From: CAZPRY01 sp964589175
GTDB lineage: Bacteria > Fidelibacterota > UBA2242
Length of the DNA stretch: 26,752 nucleotides
NCBI GenBank assembly: GCA_964589175.1
Contig: CAZPRY010000049.1
Location: forward strand, 1-26,752
Reading direction: 5' to 3'
The first letter of the stretch is position 1, and each line of letters starts with the position of its first letter. The translations under genes were made by a program, and so were the position numbers. The notes under the pieces are model-generated. The model had not been told where the DNA came from. It worked only from the letters and a program-made list of their open reading frames with translations, and made no database searches. This document shows positions 1 to 7,784 of this stretch, in pieces.

Positions 1-60
1 AAAAAGTGTCCGAATGCTTCCGGAATCGGTGTCCGGTTTGATCGGAATATCCAATCAGGT
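1..60. repeat. Direct repeat resembling an IS21-type element end
   Basis: Two imperfect direct copies of a GTGTCCG...CCGGAAT unit lie back to back (about 6-28 and 29-53): gtgtccg-aatgctt-ccggaat followed by gtgtccg-gtttga-tcggaat. Tandem GTGTCCG/CGGAAT units of this kind are often seen at the ends of IS21-family elements, but no transposase sequence is present here. The element, if any, would extend to the left of the window. This is pattern recognition only. Confidence 0.3.
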
Positions 61-196
61 AAGAAATAATAGCATTTATTAGCACTGTTTTCCTTGGCTT
101 GCCGGATAATTTCAGATAACCCCAAAAATAAAAAAATGAAAATTCAACGAACCATACAACGCCTTCAATCGGACCGTCTAAAACCGCTCTGAACAT
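1..196 (-). CDS. Partial ORF, possible membrane protein running off the left edge
   Basis: An open frame begins after a TAA near 256, has its first ATG at 196 and stays open to the window edge. The protein starts MFRAVLDGPIEGVV and is rich in aromatic and hydrophobic residues (WFVEFSFFYFWGY), suggesting one membrane-associated helix. Its last 18 or so codons come from the GTGTCCG repeat, so the reading frame has probably been joined to an IS end and the original C-terminus is lost. There is no good ribosome site before the ATG. I do not recognise a family; it may not be expressed. Confidence 0.25.
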   Translation of the reverse strand, partial: MFRAVLDGPIEGVVWFVEFSFFYFWGYLKLSGKPRKTVLINAIISYLIGYSDQTGHRFRKHSDTF

Positions 197-363
197 ATAC
201 AATACTAGCTGAATGAAAATGAAAATAAGGATGCTTTGTGAAGAAATATATTAAATCCTCTTTCTTTGTTAATCCAACGTTAAGAATAAGACCTGAGCAA
301 GTCAACCGGAATAAAATCCGGGACTGATAAACATAAGAAGCATGGGTCTTTTAAGAAATTATT

Positions 364-1236
364 TCACGAACCCGACGTTTCTTTCATCCTTTCAAGGGTA
401 TCATCGATAACAGCCCGCGTTTGTTCATACTGGCAGATATTCCGTGTCAATTCCAAAGCTCTCCGCGCCTCCGCACCGCCAATTGTGCCCAGAGCTCTTA
501 TGGCTTCCTCCCAAACGTATTGAGGAAGAAGTGCATTGCAGATTAAATCCTGAAGTGGCTGAACCGCCCGGACGTCTCTGATCTGGCCGAGAGCCCAGAC
601 TGCCTGATAGATAACGACGTCGCGGTAGGGATCGGACTTTGCGTTTTGGAGAGCGGCAATAAGCGCTGTGAGAATCCTATTTATGTCCACATTCTCCGGG
701 CAAGGGTGTTCGCAGATTCTTCCGAGCGCATTGGCGGCGCTCGATCTGTCCGCTCTGGCCGCTTGTTCGTCTTCCAGGATGGCGCATAGCAACGAAGCCG
801 AGCCGGTCACTTTGCGCAAGCCGAGTTCGAGAATCGCAGAATCCCGGGCCTTGGCATCGGGTCGATTTGCGATCTCCAGCAGGGTAGCGGTGGTTTTGGC
901 AGGAAAGTCCATGTAGCGGATATGACTTACTGTTTTCACACATATCACAAGCATGCCAAGGCAGGCCGCCATGCTCAGGCCTCTCCCGAAAACTTTTACC
1001 CATGGTTTTAATCTTAGCTCTCTGCGGACAAGCCAAACACCGACAATCGTAGCAACCAGCCAAACGGCAAGCACGAATAGTCCGTAGAGTTGTTCGTAAA
1101 ACCTTACGATTCCGCAATTGCCCGTTGTGTAACCGAACCAGGAAACCGCAAATATCACGGCCGCCAGTGCCCCGGCTATCAAGGCCGCAATAACTGCTAT
1201 GCTTACACGCGGCATCTTTTTCATATCCGGGTTCAT
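364..1236 (-). CDS. Membrane-anchored HEAT-repeat protein
   Basis: A 290-residue protein with three hydrophobic segments at about residues 11-33, 49-70 and 86-106, followed by a soluble part (about 115-285) made of HEAT-like helical pairs. Recognisable repeat pieces are 'ARDSAILELGLRKV', 'DRSSAANALGRIC', 'VIYQAVWALGQIRD' and 'VWEEAIRALGTIGG', which have the alanine/leucine spacing of PBS-lyase/HEAT repeats. Such domains serve as protein-binding scaffolds; the partner is not evident. The ATG at 1236 is preceded only by GATAGG, a weak ribosome site; an ATG four codons in is an alternative. The gene ends in TGA, showing that TGA is a normal stop codon in this genome. It follows the DUF3795 gene after 33 bp and may be co-transcribed with it. 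Confidence 0.75.
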   Translation of the reverse strand: MNPDMKKMPRVSIAVIAALIAGALAAVIFAVSWFGYTTGNCGIVRFYEQLYGLFVLAVWLVATIVGVWLVRRELRLKPWVKVFGRGLSMAACLGMLVICVKTVSHIRYMDFPAKTTATLLEIANRPDAKARDSAILELGLRKVTGSASLLCAILEDEQAARADRSSAANALGRICEHPCPENVDINRILTALIAALQNAKSDPYRDVVIYQAVWALGQIRDVRAVQPLQDLICNALLPQYVWEEAIRALGTIGGAEARRALELTRNICQYEQTRAVIDDTLERMKETSGS

Positions 1237-1269
1237 CCTATCGTCATGCGCTATTCAATGAGCGAAAAC

Positions 1270-1605
1270 CTATAGTCTGTTCCTTATCTCATCCAATCGT
1301 TTTTTTGCATCCGGCATCATGTTCAAAATCGCTCCTAGTTTTTCGCAAGCGTATTCATCGCAGTACGCACAATTATCAAGCTTCTTTTCTTTGCCACATT
1401 TTCTTATCTCGCAAACCGTGCAGTAACCAAAAATATTTTGGCCGTCTGAACGGCATCCATTACAATTGATATCGGCTGGTTTAATATCTGCATTAAATTG
1501 CCTGGACCAAAGTTTCGCAACTTCTGACCTTTTTTTGTCATCATTATTTTTGGTAGCTAAGAATGCCCCACACTCATGACAGTCTATTCCGCAGAAAGCT
1601 ATCAT
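1270..1605 (-). CDS. DUF3795 cysteine-rich protein
   Basis: A 111-residue protein with the cysteine pattern of the DUF3795 family: 'FCGIDCHECGAF' at the N-terminus, 'CNGCRSDG' in the middle, then 'YCTVCEIRKCG' and 'CAYCDEYAC'. These cysteines probably bind zinc or an iron-sulfur cluster; the family has no firmly established function. The start is well supported by a near-perfect AAGGAGG seven bases before the ATG. A second, truncated member of the same family lies at 16037-16264, so this genome carries paralogues. Confidence 0.85.
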   Translation of the reverse strand: MIAFCGIDCHECGAFLATKNNDDKKRSEVAKLWSRQFNADIKPADINCNGCRSDGQNIFGYCTVCEIRKCGKEKKLDNCAYCDEYACEKLGAILNMMPDAKKRLDEIRNRL

Positions 1606-1710
1606 TGATTTCCTCCTTACCTTTTGTAGCTATTTACCATCACCGGGATCGGCCAGAGGCCGCTTGGGCTGACCCTGATCCTGATTCTCTGAAAATACCC
1701 CGCTAAACCG

Positions 1711-3375
1711 TTATTTTTGGGGCTGCACATTTCGAATGGCGTTCCCGAGGCGCTCCAGGCCGGCAGAGCAGTCGCGGTTCGGCAGGCAGGCCTCGATAAG
1801 CACGAGTTTGTTCTTCTCCTGAGCAGCGATTTTCATGGCCTGCTCCAGCTCTTCCTCCGTGGTGACTCGGATACCGATAGCATGGGACCCCTTATCGAAC
1901 ATCTCGGGCAGTTTCGAGTACTGCCACATCTGGATGTCGTTGTATGGACCGTCTTGATGGAGGACCCGCTCGATCAGGTAGCCGTCGTTGTTGATAAGCA
2001 ATATCAGGGCGGGGCAACGTTCCCGGATCAGGGTGGAGACCTCCTGGGCTGTCATCTGGAAGGCCCCGTCACCGGTGAGCACTACCGGCCGTTTTTCGGG
2101 ACGCGCCAGCGCCACGCCTAGAGCTGCCGGGATACAGTAACCGATGGAGCAATAGTAGGCCTGGACAATGAAGTTCTCAGCCTCTTCAATATTAAATTCA
2201 GGGGCTGCGCAGAAGGCATCGCCGGGTTCTGCGAGAAGAATCATCTGGTCGTCGAGGAAATAATTCAGACATTCGTACAGGCGAAGCGCAGTCAGAATAC
2301 ACCCTGCCTCAGGTACGAACACTTTCTTGGGCTGATAGGCTTCAGCCGGATGAGAGGCCAGGAAAGAACGGGGTTGAACCACTGCAGTCAGCCTTCGGAT
2401 GAAATCTCCCAATTGTATTTGATGGTAATAATGGTCGCCGATACGGACCTGGCCTCCTCCGGCGGCAATCATCCGTCGGCTGTCGAGATTTACACTGAAC
2501 ATACCCGTATCAAGATCGGTCATCCAAACTCCAAAAGACAAGAGGCAGTCGGAATTCTCTACCTGCCGGCGGACTGATTCCCGGCTCCAGCCACCCTGGT
2601 AGATGCCTTCAAACTGGGGATGAAGCTCGGGCAACAAAGACTTACTGCTGAGCATTGTGGAATAAGGGATCTCCGCCGTTTCAACCAGAAGAAGCGCTTC
2701 GTTCCCAAGGCCGAGTCGCAGCAATTCCACGCCGGCCAGCATCAGGGGATGCTCGGCGCTATTGAGCATCCGGGCAGCTTCTGCTACGCACTCTGCCAGG
2801 CTATCTTCGTCGGAAGACAATGCTGTGTGATCAAGCAGTGCTTCCGGCGGGCGACATGGGGCGCAAGCTATATCGGCAGGGAGTTCCAGATATACGGGCA
2901 ACTTCTGAGCGACACAATTCCGGATAACGCGATCAATCTCCTCCGGTGCTGTATTGGGGTCCGTCAATATGGCCGCATCTATCGTCACTTTCTTGAAGAT
3001 TTCCAGCTGCAGGTAGTAATCGGAAATGAGGTGATGAACCAGGGCGCCCGATTCTCTGCGTCGGGCTGGCGGGGCTCCGCTGATGACAATCAGGGGCACA
3101 TGCTCGGCAAATGCCCCGGCTGCGGCGTTCAGAATACTCAGTCCCCCGACGCCATAGGTCACAACTGCGGCACCTGCACCGTTGAGGCGGGCATAGCCGT
3201 CGGCCGCGTATCCGGCGTTCAGCTCGTTGCAGTTTCCTACCCATCGGATGGGACTGGCAATCACAGCGTCCAGGAAATCCAGCACATAATCCCCGGGAAC
3301 GCCGAAGAGGTGTCCAATGCCGATTTCCTGCAGGCGACTGAGGAGGTAACTGGAAACCGTGTAGTTCTTATTCAT
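1711..3375 (-). CDS. Pyruvate/indolepyruvate decarboxylase-type 2-oxo acid decarboxylase
   Basis: A 554-residue thiamine-diphosphate enzyme, full length for the pyruvate/indolepyruvate/phenylpyruvate decarboxylase family. Family signatures are intact: 'FGVPGDY' with Asp29, catalytic Glu51 in 'NCNELNAGYAADGYAR', the His-His pair at 114-115, the ThDP motif 'GDGAFQ' (435-440) through Asn-Asn-Asp (462-464), and 'IERVLHQDGPYNDI', where the Glu of the decarboxylase signature is Glu469. It would decarboxylate a 2-oxo acid to an aldehyde. Substrate cannot be read from sequence, but the preceding ACT and phenylacetate-CoA ligase genes argue for an aryl-pyruvate (phenylpyruvate or indolepyruvate). The ATG has a good AAAGGAG site. 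It lies 124 bp downstream of the ACT gene, probably the last gene of the operon starting near 5418. Confidence 0.85.
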   Translation of the reverse strand: MNKNYTVSSYLLSRLQEIGIGHLFGVPGDYVLDFLDAVIASPIRWVGNCNELNAGYAADGYARLNGAGAAVVTYGVGGLSILNAAAGAFAEHVPLIVISGAPPARRRESGALVHHLISDYYLQLEIFKKVTIDAAILTDPNTAPEEIDRVIRNCVAQKLPVYLELPADIACAPCRPPEALLDHTALSSDEDSLAECVAEAARMLNSAEHPLMLAGVELLRLGLGNEALLLVETAEIPYSTMLSSKSLLPELHPQFEGIYQGGWSRESVRRQVENSDCLLSFGVWMTDLDTGMFSVNLDSRRMIAAGGGQVRIGDHYYHQIQLGDFIRRLTAVVQPRSFLASHPAEAYQPKKVFVPEAGCILTALRLYECLNYFLDDQMILLAEPGDAFCAAPEFNIEEAENFIVQAYYCSIGYCIPAALGVALARPEKRPVVLTGDGAFQMTAQEVSTLIRERCPALILLINNDGYLIERVLHQDGPYNDIQMWQYSKLPEMFDKGSHAIGIRVTTEEELEQAMKIAAQEKNKLVLIEACLPNRDCSAGLERLGNAIRNVQPQK

Positions 3376-3499
3376 AAATCTCTCCTTTATTTAAAAATTG
3401 TGGTCATAACATGGGCCTGAGCGACCCGGATAACTGTCTCCAGATAGCTTTTCATATCAAATTCCAGCCCGTTGCTATGCAAATCCTAGATCCCCGTGA

Positions 3500-3931
3500 T
3501 TACATCGAATAGACCTGTTCTCCCCTGAGCAATTCGACACCGCCTTTGTGAAGAATCTGGATGGCTTTTTCGGGCTCTTCAACCCGAATAATCATGATCG
3601 CTCTATCGGTTTGTTTAGTAAAGAAAGCATACATGTACTCGATGCTGACACCCAGGTTTGCGAAGAGTGTGAGCATCTCGTGCAGACCGCCCGGCTTATC
3701 GGATATCATGCAGGCGATCACATCGGTTTTACGGACGGTGAAACCCGCCTCGTGCAGGGCTTTTTCAGCCTCTGCGGGTTTATCCACAATCAGGCGTAGA
3801 ATTCCGAAATCGGAGGTATCCGCGAGAGACAGGGCGCGGATGTTGATATTGGCCTCGGCCAGTACCGCGGTGGTTTTTTCCAGGCGTCCGGCGCGATTTT
3901 CCACAAAAACGGAGATTTGTTTGACTTGCAT
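3500..3931 (-). CDS. Tandem ACT-domain protein
   Basis: A 143-residue protein of two ACT domains, about residues 3-68 ('QISVFVENRAGRLEKTTAVL', then 'ANINIRALSLAD') and 70-140 ('DVIACMISDKPGGLHEMLTLF', then 'LGVSIEYMYAF'). ACT domains bind amino acids or related small molecules. Stand-alone double-ACT proteins of this length commonly sit next to phenylacetate-CoA ligase genes in anaerobes and archaea, and probably sense aromatic amino acids. Here it lies 45 bp after the ligase gene. The ATG has a clear AGAGG ribosome site. A catalytic role is unlikely. Confidence 0.85.
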   Translation of the reverse strand: MQVKQISVFVENRAGRLEKTTAVLAEANINIRALSLADTSDFGILRLIVDKPAEAEKALHEAGFTVRKTDVIACMISDKPGGLHEMLTLFANLGVSIEYMYAFFTKQTDRAIMIIRVEEPEKAIQILHKGGVELLRGEQVYSM

Positions 3932-3976
3932 GATGGACCTCTTTTTTCTTTTTGCGTCCCTGAGAAAAAAAGACGG

Positions 3977-5272
3977 TTAGATTTGTCGGTTATCGATCAC
4001 CCGCCTGGCTTTACCTTCACTGCGGGCGATCGTTTTAGGTTCCACGAGTTTGACTTTCACGGCAATCGCCAGGACATTTTCGATTTCCTGTCTGATGCGT
4101 TTTTCCAATCCTTCCAGAACGCGGATCTCGTCTGAGAAGAATTTCTCGTTGACTTCAACCTGGACTTCCAGCTGATCCAGGGCGCCTTCCCGGGTTACCA
4201 CCAGCAGGTAATGGGGCTCGATCCCTTCAATCTCGAGCAGTACCGATTCAATCTGCGACGGGAAGACATTGATGCCGCGGATGATCAGCATGTCGTCGGT
4301 ACGGCCTTTGACCCGGCTGATTCTCGGCATGGTGCGACCGCAGGCCGGACATTTTTCATAGCTTATATTCACTATATCTTTGGTAGCATAACGCAGAAAG
4401 GGCGTGGCTTCCTTGGTCAGCGTCGTAATTACCAGCATCCCGTCTTCCCCTTCCGCCACCGGCTTTCCGGTTCTGGAATCAATCACTTCGGGCAGGAAAT
4501 GATCGGCCCAGATATGCAGACCATTCTGGCCTTCGCACTCCACCGCCACGCCGGGACCAATGATTTCGGATAATCCATAGATATCGTAGGCCTTGATGTT
4601 CCAGAGCTGCTCAATGTCCTTGCGCATAGCTTCGGACCAGGGCTCCGCACCCAAAATGCCGATGCGGATGCTGGTTTCGCGCGGATGGATACCCAGCGAC
4701 TCCGCATATTCAGCCAGGTAGATCGAGTACGAAGGCGTGCAGGTCAGAATTGTCGTTTGAAAATCCTGCATCAGCTGCAACTGCCGTCTTGAACCACCGG
4801 AAGACATCGGCACGATAGCCGATCCCAGCTCCAGCGAACCATAATGAATCCCGAGACCGCCCGTGAATAGTCCGTAACCGTAGGCGTTCTGAATAATGTC
4901 CTGGTAGGTGCCTCCGGTACAGGCGATGCTGCGTGACATCACTTCGGACCAGATTTTAATATCATTGTCCGTATAAGCCACCACGGTCGGCTTGCCGGTT
5001 GTTCCGGAAGATGCGTGAATTTCCTTGATCATCGACATCGGCACGCTGAACATTCCAAACGGGTAGTACATCCGCAGCGTCTCTTTATCGGTTAACGGCA
5101 GCCGCTGAAGGTCGTCCAGCGAGCGCAGGTCCTCCGGCCGGATGCCGAGCATATTGAAGGCATCGCGGTAATAGGATACATTATTGAAAAGCTGCTGCGC
5201 TACGCTCCTGAGCCGATCCAGTTGAAGCCGGCGAAGGTCGTCAATATCGAGATATTCCACCTTGTATTTCAT
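3977..5272 (-). CDS. paaK: Phenylacetate-CoA ligase family protein
   Basis: A 431-residue AMP-forming ligase of the PaaK branch of the adenylate-forming family. Motifs are all present: the phosphate-binding loop 'SSGTTGKPT' (88-96), 'YDIYGLSE' (229-236), a 'CPAC' cysteine pair (308-311), and the hinge region 'GRTDDMLIIRGINVFPSQ' (323-340). It would activate phenylacetate or indole-acetate to the CoA thioester. The usual neighbours in anaerobes are an ACT protein and the two subunits of indolepyruvate:ferredoxin oxidoreductase; here a ThDP decarboxylase takes the place of the oxidoreductase. The ATG is preceded by GGGAAAGGGA and overlaps, by the four bases ATGA, the stop of a small upstream frame. 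A consensus promoter lies about 150 bp upstream. Substrate preference among aryl acetates is inferred. Confidence 0.88.
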   Translation of the reverse strand: MKYKVEYLDIDDLRRLQLDRLRSVAQQLFNNVSYYRDAFNMLGIRPEDLRSLDDLQRLPLTDKETLRMYYPFGMFSVPMSMIKEIHASSGTTGKPTVVAYTDNDIKIWSEVMSRSIACTGGTYQDIIQNAYGYGLFTGGLGIHYGSLELGSAIVPMSSGGSRRQLQLMQDFQTTILTCTPSYSIYLAEYAESLGIHPRETSIRIGILGAEPWSEAMRKDIEQLWNIKAYDIYGLSEIIGPGVAVECEGQNGLHIWADHFLPEVIDSRTGKPVAEGEDGMLVITTLTKEATPFLRYATKDIVNISYEKCPACGRTMPRISRVKGRTDDMLIIRGINVFPSQIESVLLEIEGIEPHYLLVVTREGALDQLEVQVEVNEKFFSDEIRVLEGLEKRIRQEIENVLAIAVKVKLVEPKTIARSEGKARRVIDNRQI

Positions 5273-5415
5273 CCGAATTCCCTTTCCCTGTCCTTAAATC
5301 TATCCGTAGTGCGCCTTTTTACTTCATGGAGCAAGCGGTTCACGAATTCCCCGATCTCAAATTCAACAAATTCCTCAAATGTGATCGGATTCCGGCCGCC
5401 GTCTGCAACGCCCAA
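5269..5415 (-). CDS. Possible leader ORF coupled to the phenylacetate-CoA ligase gene
   Basis: A small frame ends in a TGA that overlaps the ATG of the ligase gene (ATGA). Read from a TTG at 5415 it is 48 residues; from an internal GTG with a GGGGA site before it, it is a 24-residue basic peptide starting NRLLHEVKRR and ending DREREFG. The arrangement suits translational coupling, but no family is recognised, and it could be the tail of a deleted gene. Confidence 0.3.
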   Translation of the reverse strand: MGVADGGRNPITFEEFVEFEIGEFVNRLLHEVKRRTTDRFKDREREFG

Positions 5416-5424
5416 TGCACCGTT

Positions 5425-5453
5425 ATATTAAAAAGCAATTATCAGGATGTCAA
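5425..5453 (-). promoter_or_regulatory. Sigma-70-type promoter of the ligase/ACT/decarboxylase operon
   Basis: On the minus strand there is a perfect TTGACA (5453-5448), a 17-bp spacer and TAATAT (5430-5425). Transcription would begin near 5418, leaving a leader of about 145 bases before the ligase start codon at 5272. Confidence 0.65.
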
Positions 5454-5525
5454 GCGTTAGAACATTGCATTTCCTTGCACCTGAAGTCCTGTTCAATCTT
5501 TACCTTCCGAATTGTTCTCGCTATG

Positions 5526-5551
5526 ATAAAAAAGCCCGATCACCGGCTCAG
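5526..5551 (-). terminator. Probable intrinsic terminator
   Basis: Minus strand: a short GC stem (GAGCC with GGGCT, loop about eight bases) directly followed by six T residues. It overlaps the stop codon of the remnant frame at 5548-5709 and would end transcription arriving from the barrel-protein gene at 5717. The stem is only 4-5 bp, so its strength is uncertain. Confidence 0.45.
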
Positions 5552-5709
5552 CCTATTAACAGTTGCCAGGTGCATATAATTTCACCGCTCAGGACATCGA
5601 CGTAGACGTACCAATCAGGGTACCTGCTACTATAAAACATCGGAATCCTCCAGCAAACCCGCATTTCCAAAGCGTCATCCCGCTCGAAAGGCAACACCGA
5701 GACGTTGAA
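5548..5709 (-). pseudogene. C-terminal remnant of a PepSY-like protein
   Basis: An open frame of 53 codons without a convincing start, beginning just after the stop of the barrel-protein gene. It reads FNVSVLPFERDD, then RVCWRIPMFYSS, then 'DWYVYVDVLSGEIICTW'. The last part matches the usual end of PepSY/propeptide-type domains (aromatic-x-VYVD-x-x-xGEII). The missing N-terminus and adjacent terminator suggest the 3' end of a lost secreted protein gene. The assignment rests on one short motif. Confidence 0.35.
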
Positions 5710-5716
5710 TTATAAC

Positions 5717-6343
5717 TCATATCTGATAAAAAGCACCTAAACTAAGTTTCCATGGATGGATGCGAATGTCTTTTGAAATAGATTCGGATAACTCCAGCTG
5801 TGTATATTTCAATAGCCTACCTTTCAGTTCTAAATTTATACCAAATTTTCCAGAAAGCGGAATCTTTACTCCGGTAGCATAAGACATGACAAGACCTGTA
5901 TTGTCGATATCACCGCTGGCCTTTAGCAAGCCGCCTCCAAGGGATAAAAAAGGCTTGAACGATTTGTAATCTTTCAACGGATAGAGCAATAGTGAAAATT
6001 CACCCATTAGCAGTTTTAACTCATCATTTTGGGCAGCTTCACTTTTACTGAGTTTCTGCGGCATATATTCAAAATTGCCCTGTAATCCAAAATACCCTTT
6101 CTCCATTTCTAATCCGCCGCTTACCGCGAAGTTTTGTTCGAATGTACCTGCAATGATTTCATAATGAACTCCACCGGTTTCATGATATGACGGATGAGAA
6201 AAACTCCAATCACTTTTCGGGGACACAAGCGAAGGACTGAGGAAAACCGACACAGTCCATGATTCGCCCCCCGAATTCTGAGCGGAAATGTAATCTGTAA
6301 TGATAAAGATAATGAAAACCGGAATTAAGAAATTTTTCCTCAT
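5717..6343 (-). CDS. Small outer-membrane beta-barrel protein
   Basis: A protein of 208 residues when started at the ATG at 6343, which has a perfect GGAGG ten bases upstream; a longer in-frame start at 6478 would have no such site and would overlap the next gene. It begins with a signal peptide (MRKNFLIPVFIIFIITDYISA-Q). The mature part alternates polar and hydrophobic residues in strands such as 'GLQGNFEYMP', 'FSLLLYPLKD' and 'GINLELKGRLL' and ends 'KLSLGAFYQI', with the terminal aromatic/hydrophobic pattern of outer-membrane barrels. The size suggests an 8-stranded OmpA/OmpW-like barrel. No specific function can be assigned. It follows the DUF3592-like gene by 73 bp. Confidence 0.7.
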   Translation of the reverse strand: MRKNFLIPVFIIFIITDYISAQNSGGESWTVSVFLSPSLVSPKSDWSFSHPSYHETGGVHYEIIAGTFEQNFAVSGGLEMEKGYFGLQGNFEYMPQKLSKSEAAQNDELKLLMGEFSLLLYPLKDYKSFKPFLSLGGGLLKASGDIDNTGLVMSYATGVKIPLSGKFGINLELKGRLLKYTQLELSESISKDIRIHPWKLSLGAFYQI

Positions 6344-6416
6344 AATTGAATTGGCCTCCGCAATTGTTAAGTTAATCTGCAATATTATATTAGCATTAAA
6401 TCGATTAATGAAACCA

Positions 6417-6806
6417 TCATTCTTCAACCGGATTCCGGGATAGCAATATTTTTCTTCTAATAGGGATTTCCAAAACAACCAAAAATGATAGGCTTGTTAT
6501 AAATATTATTATGGCAAAACATAAGGGAGCCCTGTTGTAGCCATAGTATTTGCCAACTCTGCTAAATCCCGGATTCTTTGGCACATACGTAATCGGAATG
6601 CGCCCCATCTCCAATGCATGCAGGTAATCGTCTTCATCTACGGGAAATGATTTAACAACTTCATTTCCATCTTCCTGTACAAATCGTACTTTTAAATAGT
6701 GTGTTTTAATTCCACTCGATTGCTCTAATTTCCCGGAATCTAGGATTTCGCCTTCGACAACTTTACCCGTATGCCTGATTGTATGTAACTTCCTTTCGTT
6801 GAGCAA
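6417..6806 (-). CDS. DUF3592-like single-pass membrane protein
   Basis: A 129-residue protein with a soluble N-terminal part containing 'TGKVVEGEILDSG' and 'LKVRFVQEDGNEVVKSFPV' followed by 'IPITYVPKNPGFSRVG'; this beta-rich pattern is typical of DUF3592 proteins, which carry a small extracytoplasmic domain. One membrane helix follows at about residues 95-115, and the C-terminus is basic (PIRRKILLSR). The frame starts at a TTG (6804-6806) because no usable ATG lies near it; the ribosome site is weak. It is 18 bp downstream of and in the same frame as the preceding secreted-protein gene, after that gene's TAA, so it is probably read through translational coupling in one operon. Confidence 0.6.
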   Translation of the reverse strand: MLNERKLHTIRHTGKVVEGEILDSGKLEQSSGIKTHYLKVRFVQEDGNEVVKSFPVDEDDYLHALEMGRIPITYVPKNPGFSRVGKYYGYNRAPLCFAIIIFITSLSFLVVLEIPIRRKILLSRNPVEE

Positions 6807-6824
6807 ACCGCTGATTATATGTGT

Positions 6825-7784
6825 TTATCTAAGAAATAAACACTTTTTGTTTTGAATTAAATTTCCAACTTTTAATTGGATAATGTACAATCCTGAAGAA
6901 TTATCAGAAGCATTCCAACTTACTTCATATTGTCCAGGTTTTTGATATTCACTTACAAGTGTTTTTATTTGTCGCCCTTGAATATTAAATATAGTGCAAG
7001 TCACCTGATTTCTTTTATTGATTTCATATTTTACTTTTGTAACAGAATTAAAAGGATTCGGATAATTTTGTTTTAACTCAAATTTATACAAAGTATTTTC
7101 GCCATTTTTTATACTAAGAAAGTCTAAATCACCATATTCTTTATTATTAATATTTGCATATTTTAAATAATACCAACCACTACCAAAGTCAAATTGATAG
7201 TTATCTTCGTACAATCCTATATCTTGCATAAGTATATAATTATGCATTTCTAAATCATTTGATTGGAAGTGTTTCGAATAAAATGTTTCACTAAAAACAA
7301 ACATCATACTATCAGATTCAAATACAGTATATATTTGATAGCCGGAACTTTCACTAAATGTATCATATCCAAAGCGTTGACTATCTGTTGTATCACCAGT
7401 TTTGGTATATAAGTAATCAATTGCATATTCAATATTTTTATCTATATCAAATCTATATACTATATCTTCAAGTAAATCAAGACGCTCATAGTAATTTTGT
7501 TTACTATTATTTGAATGTTCTGAAAATGTATAATATCTTTTATCATTCAACAACAGCGTATCTCCAATGATCTCTTTATAAACAGTATCAGAATAATATT
7601 CCGTTCCAAAATATGTATTAGAGCAACTTTCATGAAGATAAATCCATTTATTCCCTATTTGAAGTGGATAAAGTTGGAGACAAACAAGTGAATCAATTTC
7701 GTTTGTACCAAAATTATATTTTTGAGAATAAATCAGAGTATTACACATTAGAAAAAATATTAACATACGGAAATATTTTCTCAT
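6825..7784 (-). CDS. Secreted protein with C-terminal T9SS-like sorting domain
   Basis: A 319-residue protein with a signal peptide (MRKYFRMLIFFLMCNTLIYS-Q) and a C-terminal domain of about 75 residues starting 'LKQNYPNPFNSVTKVKYEI', continuing 'IFNIQGRQIKTLV' and ending 'NSSGLYIIQLKVGNLIQNKKCLFLR'. This is the Por/type IX secretion C-terminal sorting domain. The central 200 residues are rich in Tyr, Asp and Ser and include 'QIGNKWIYLHE', a phrase common in secreted proteins of FCB phyla with a repeated-strand fold. The start has GAGGAG. Base composition is clearly more AT-rich than that of the sugar-degrading genes to its right, suggesting separate origin. Confidence 0.75.
   Translation of the reverse strand: MRKYFRMLIFFLMCNTLIYSQKYNFGTNEIDSLVCLQLYPLQIGNKWIYLHESCSNTYFGTEYYSDTVYKEIIGDTLLLNDKRYYTFSEHSNNSKQNYYERLDLLEDIVYRFDIDKNIEYAIDYLYTKTGDTTDSQRFGYDTFSESSGYQIYTVFESDSMMFVFSETFYSKHFQSNDLEMHNYILMQDIGLYEDNYQFDFGSGWYYLKYANINNKEYGDLDFLSIKNGENTLYKFELKQNYPNPFNSVTKVKYEINKRNQVTCTIFNIQGRQIKTLVSEYQKPGQYEVSWNASDNSSGLYIIQLKVGNLIQNKKCLFLR

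Noticed and set aside
2620..3420. Plus-strand frame of 266 codons opposite the decarboxylase gene
   Set aside because: Antisense shadow; the minus strand encodes a full-length ThDP enzyme with all motifs.
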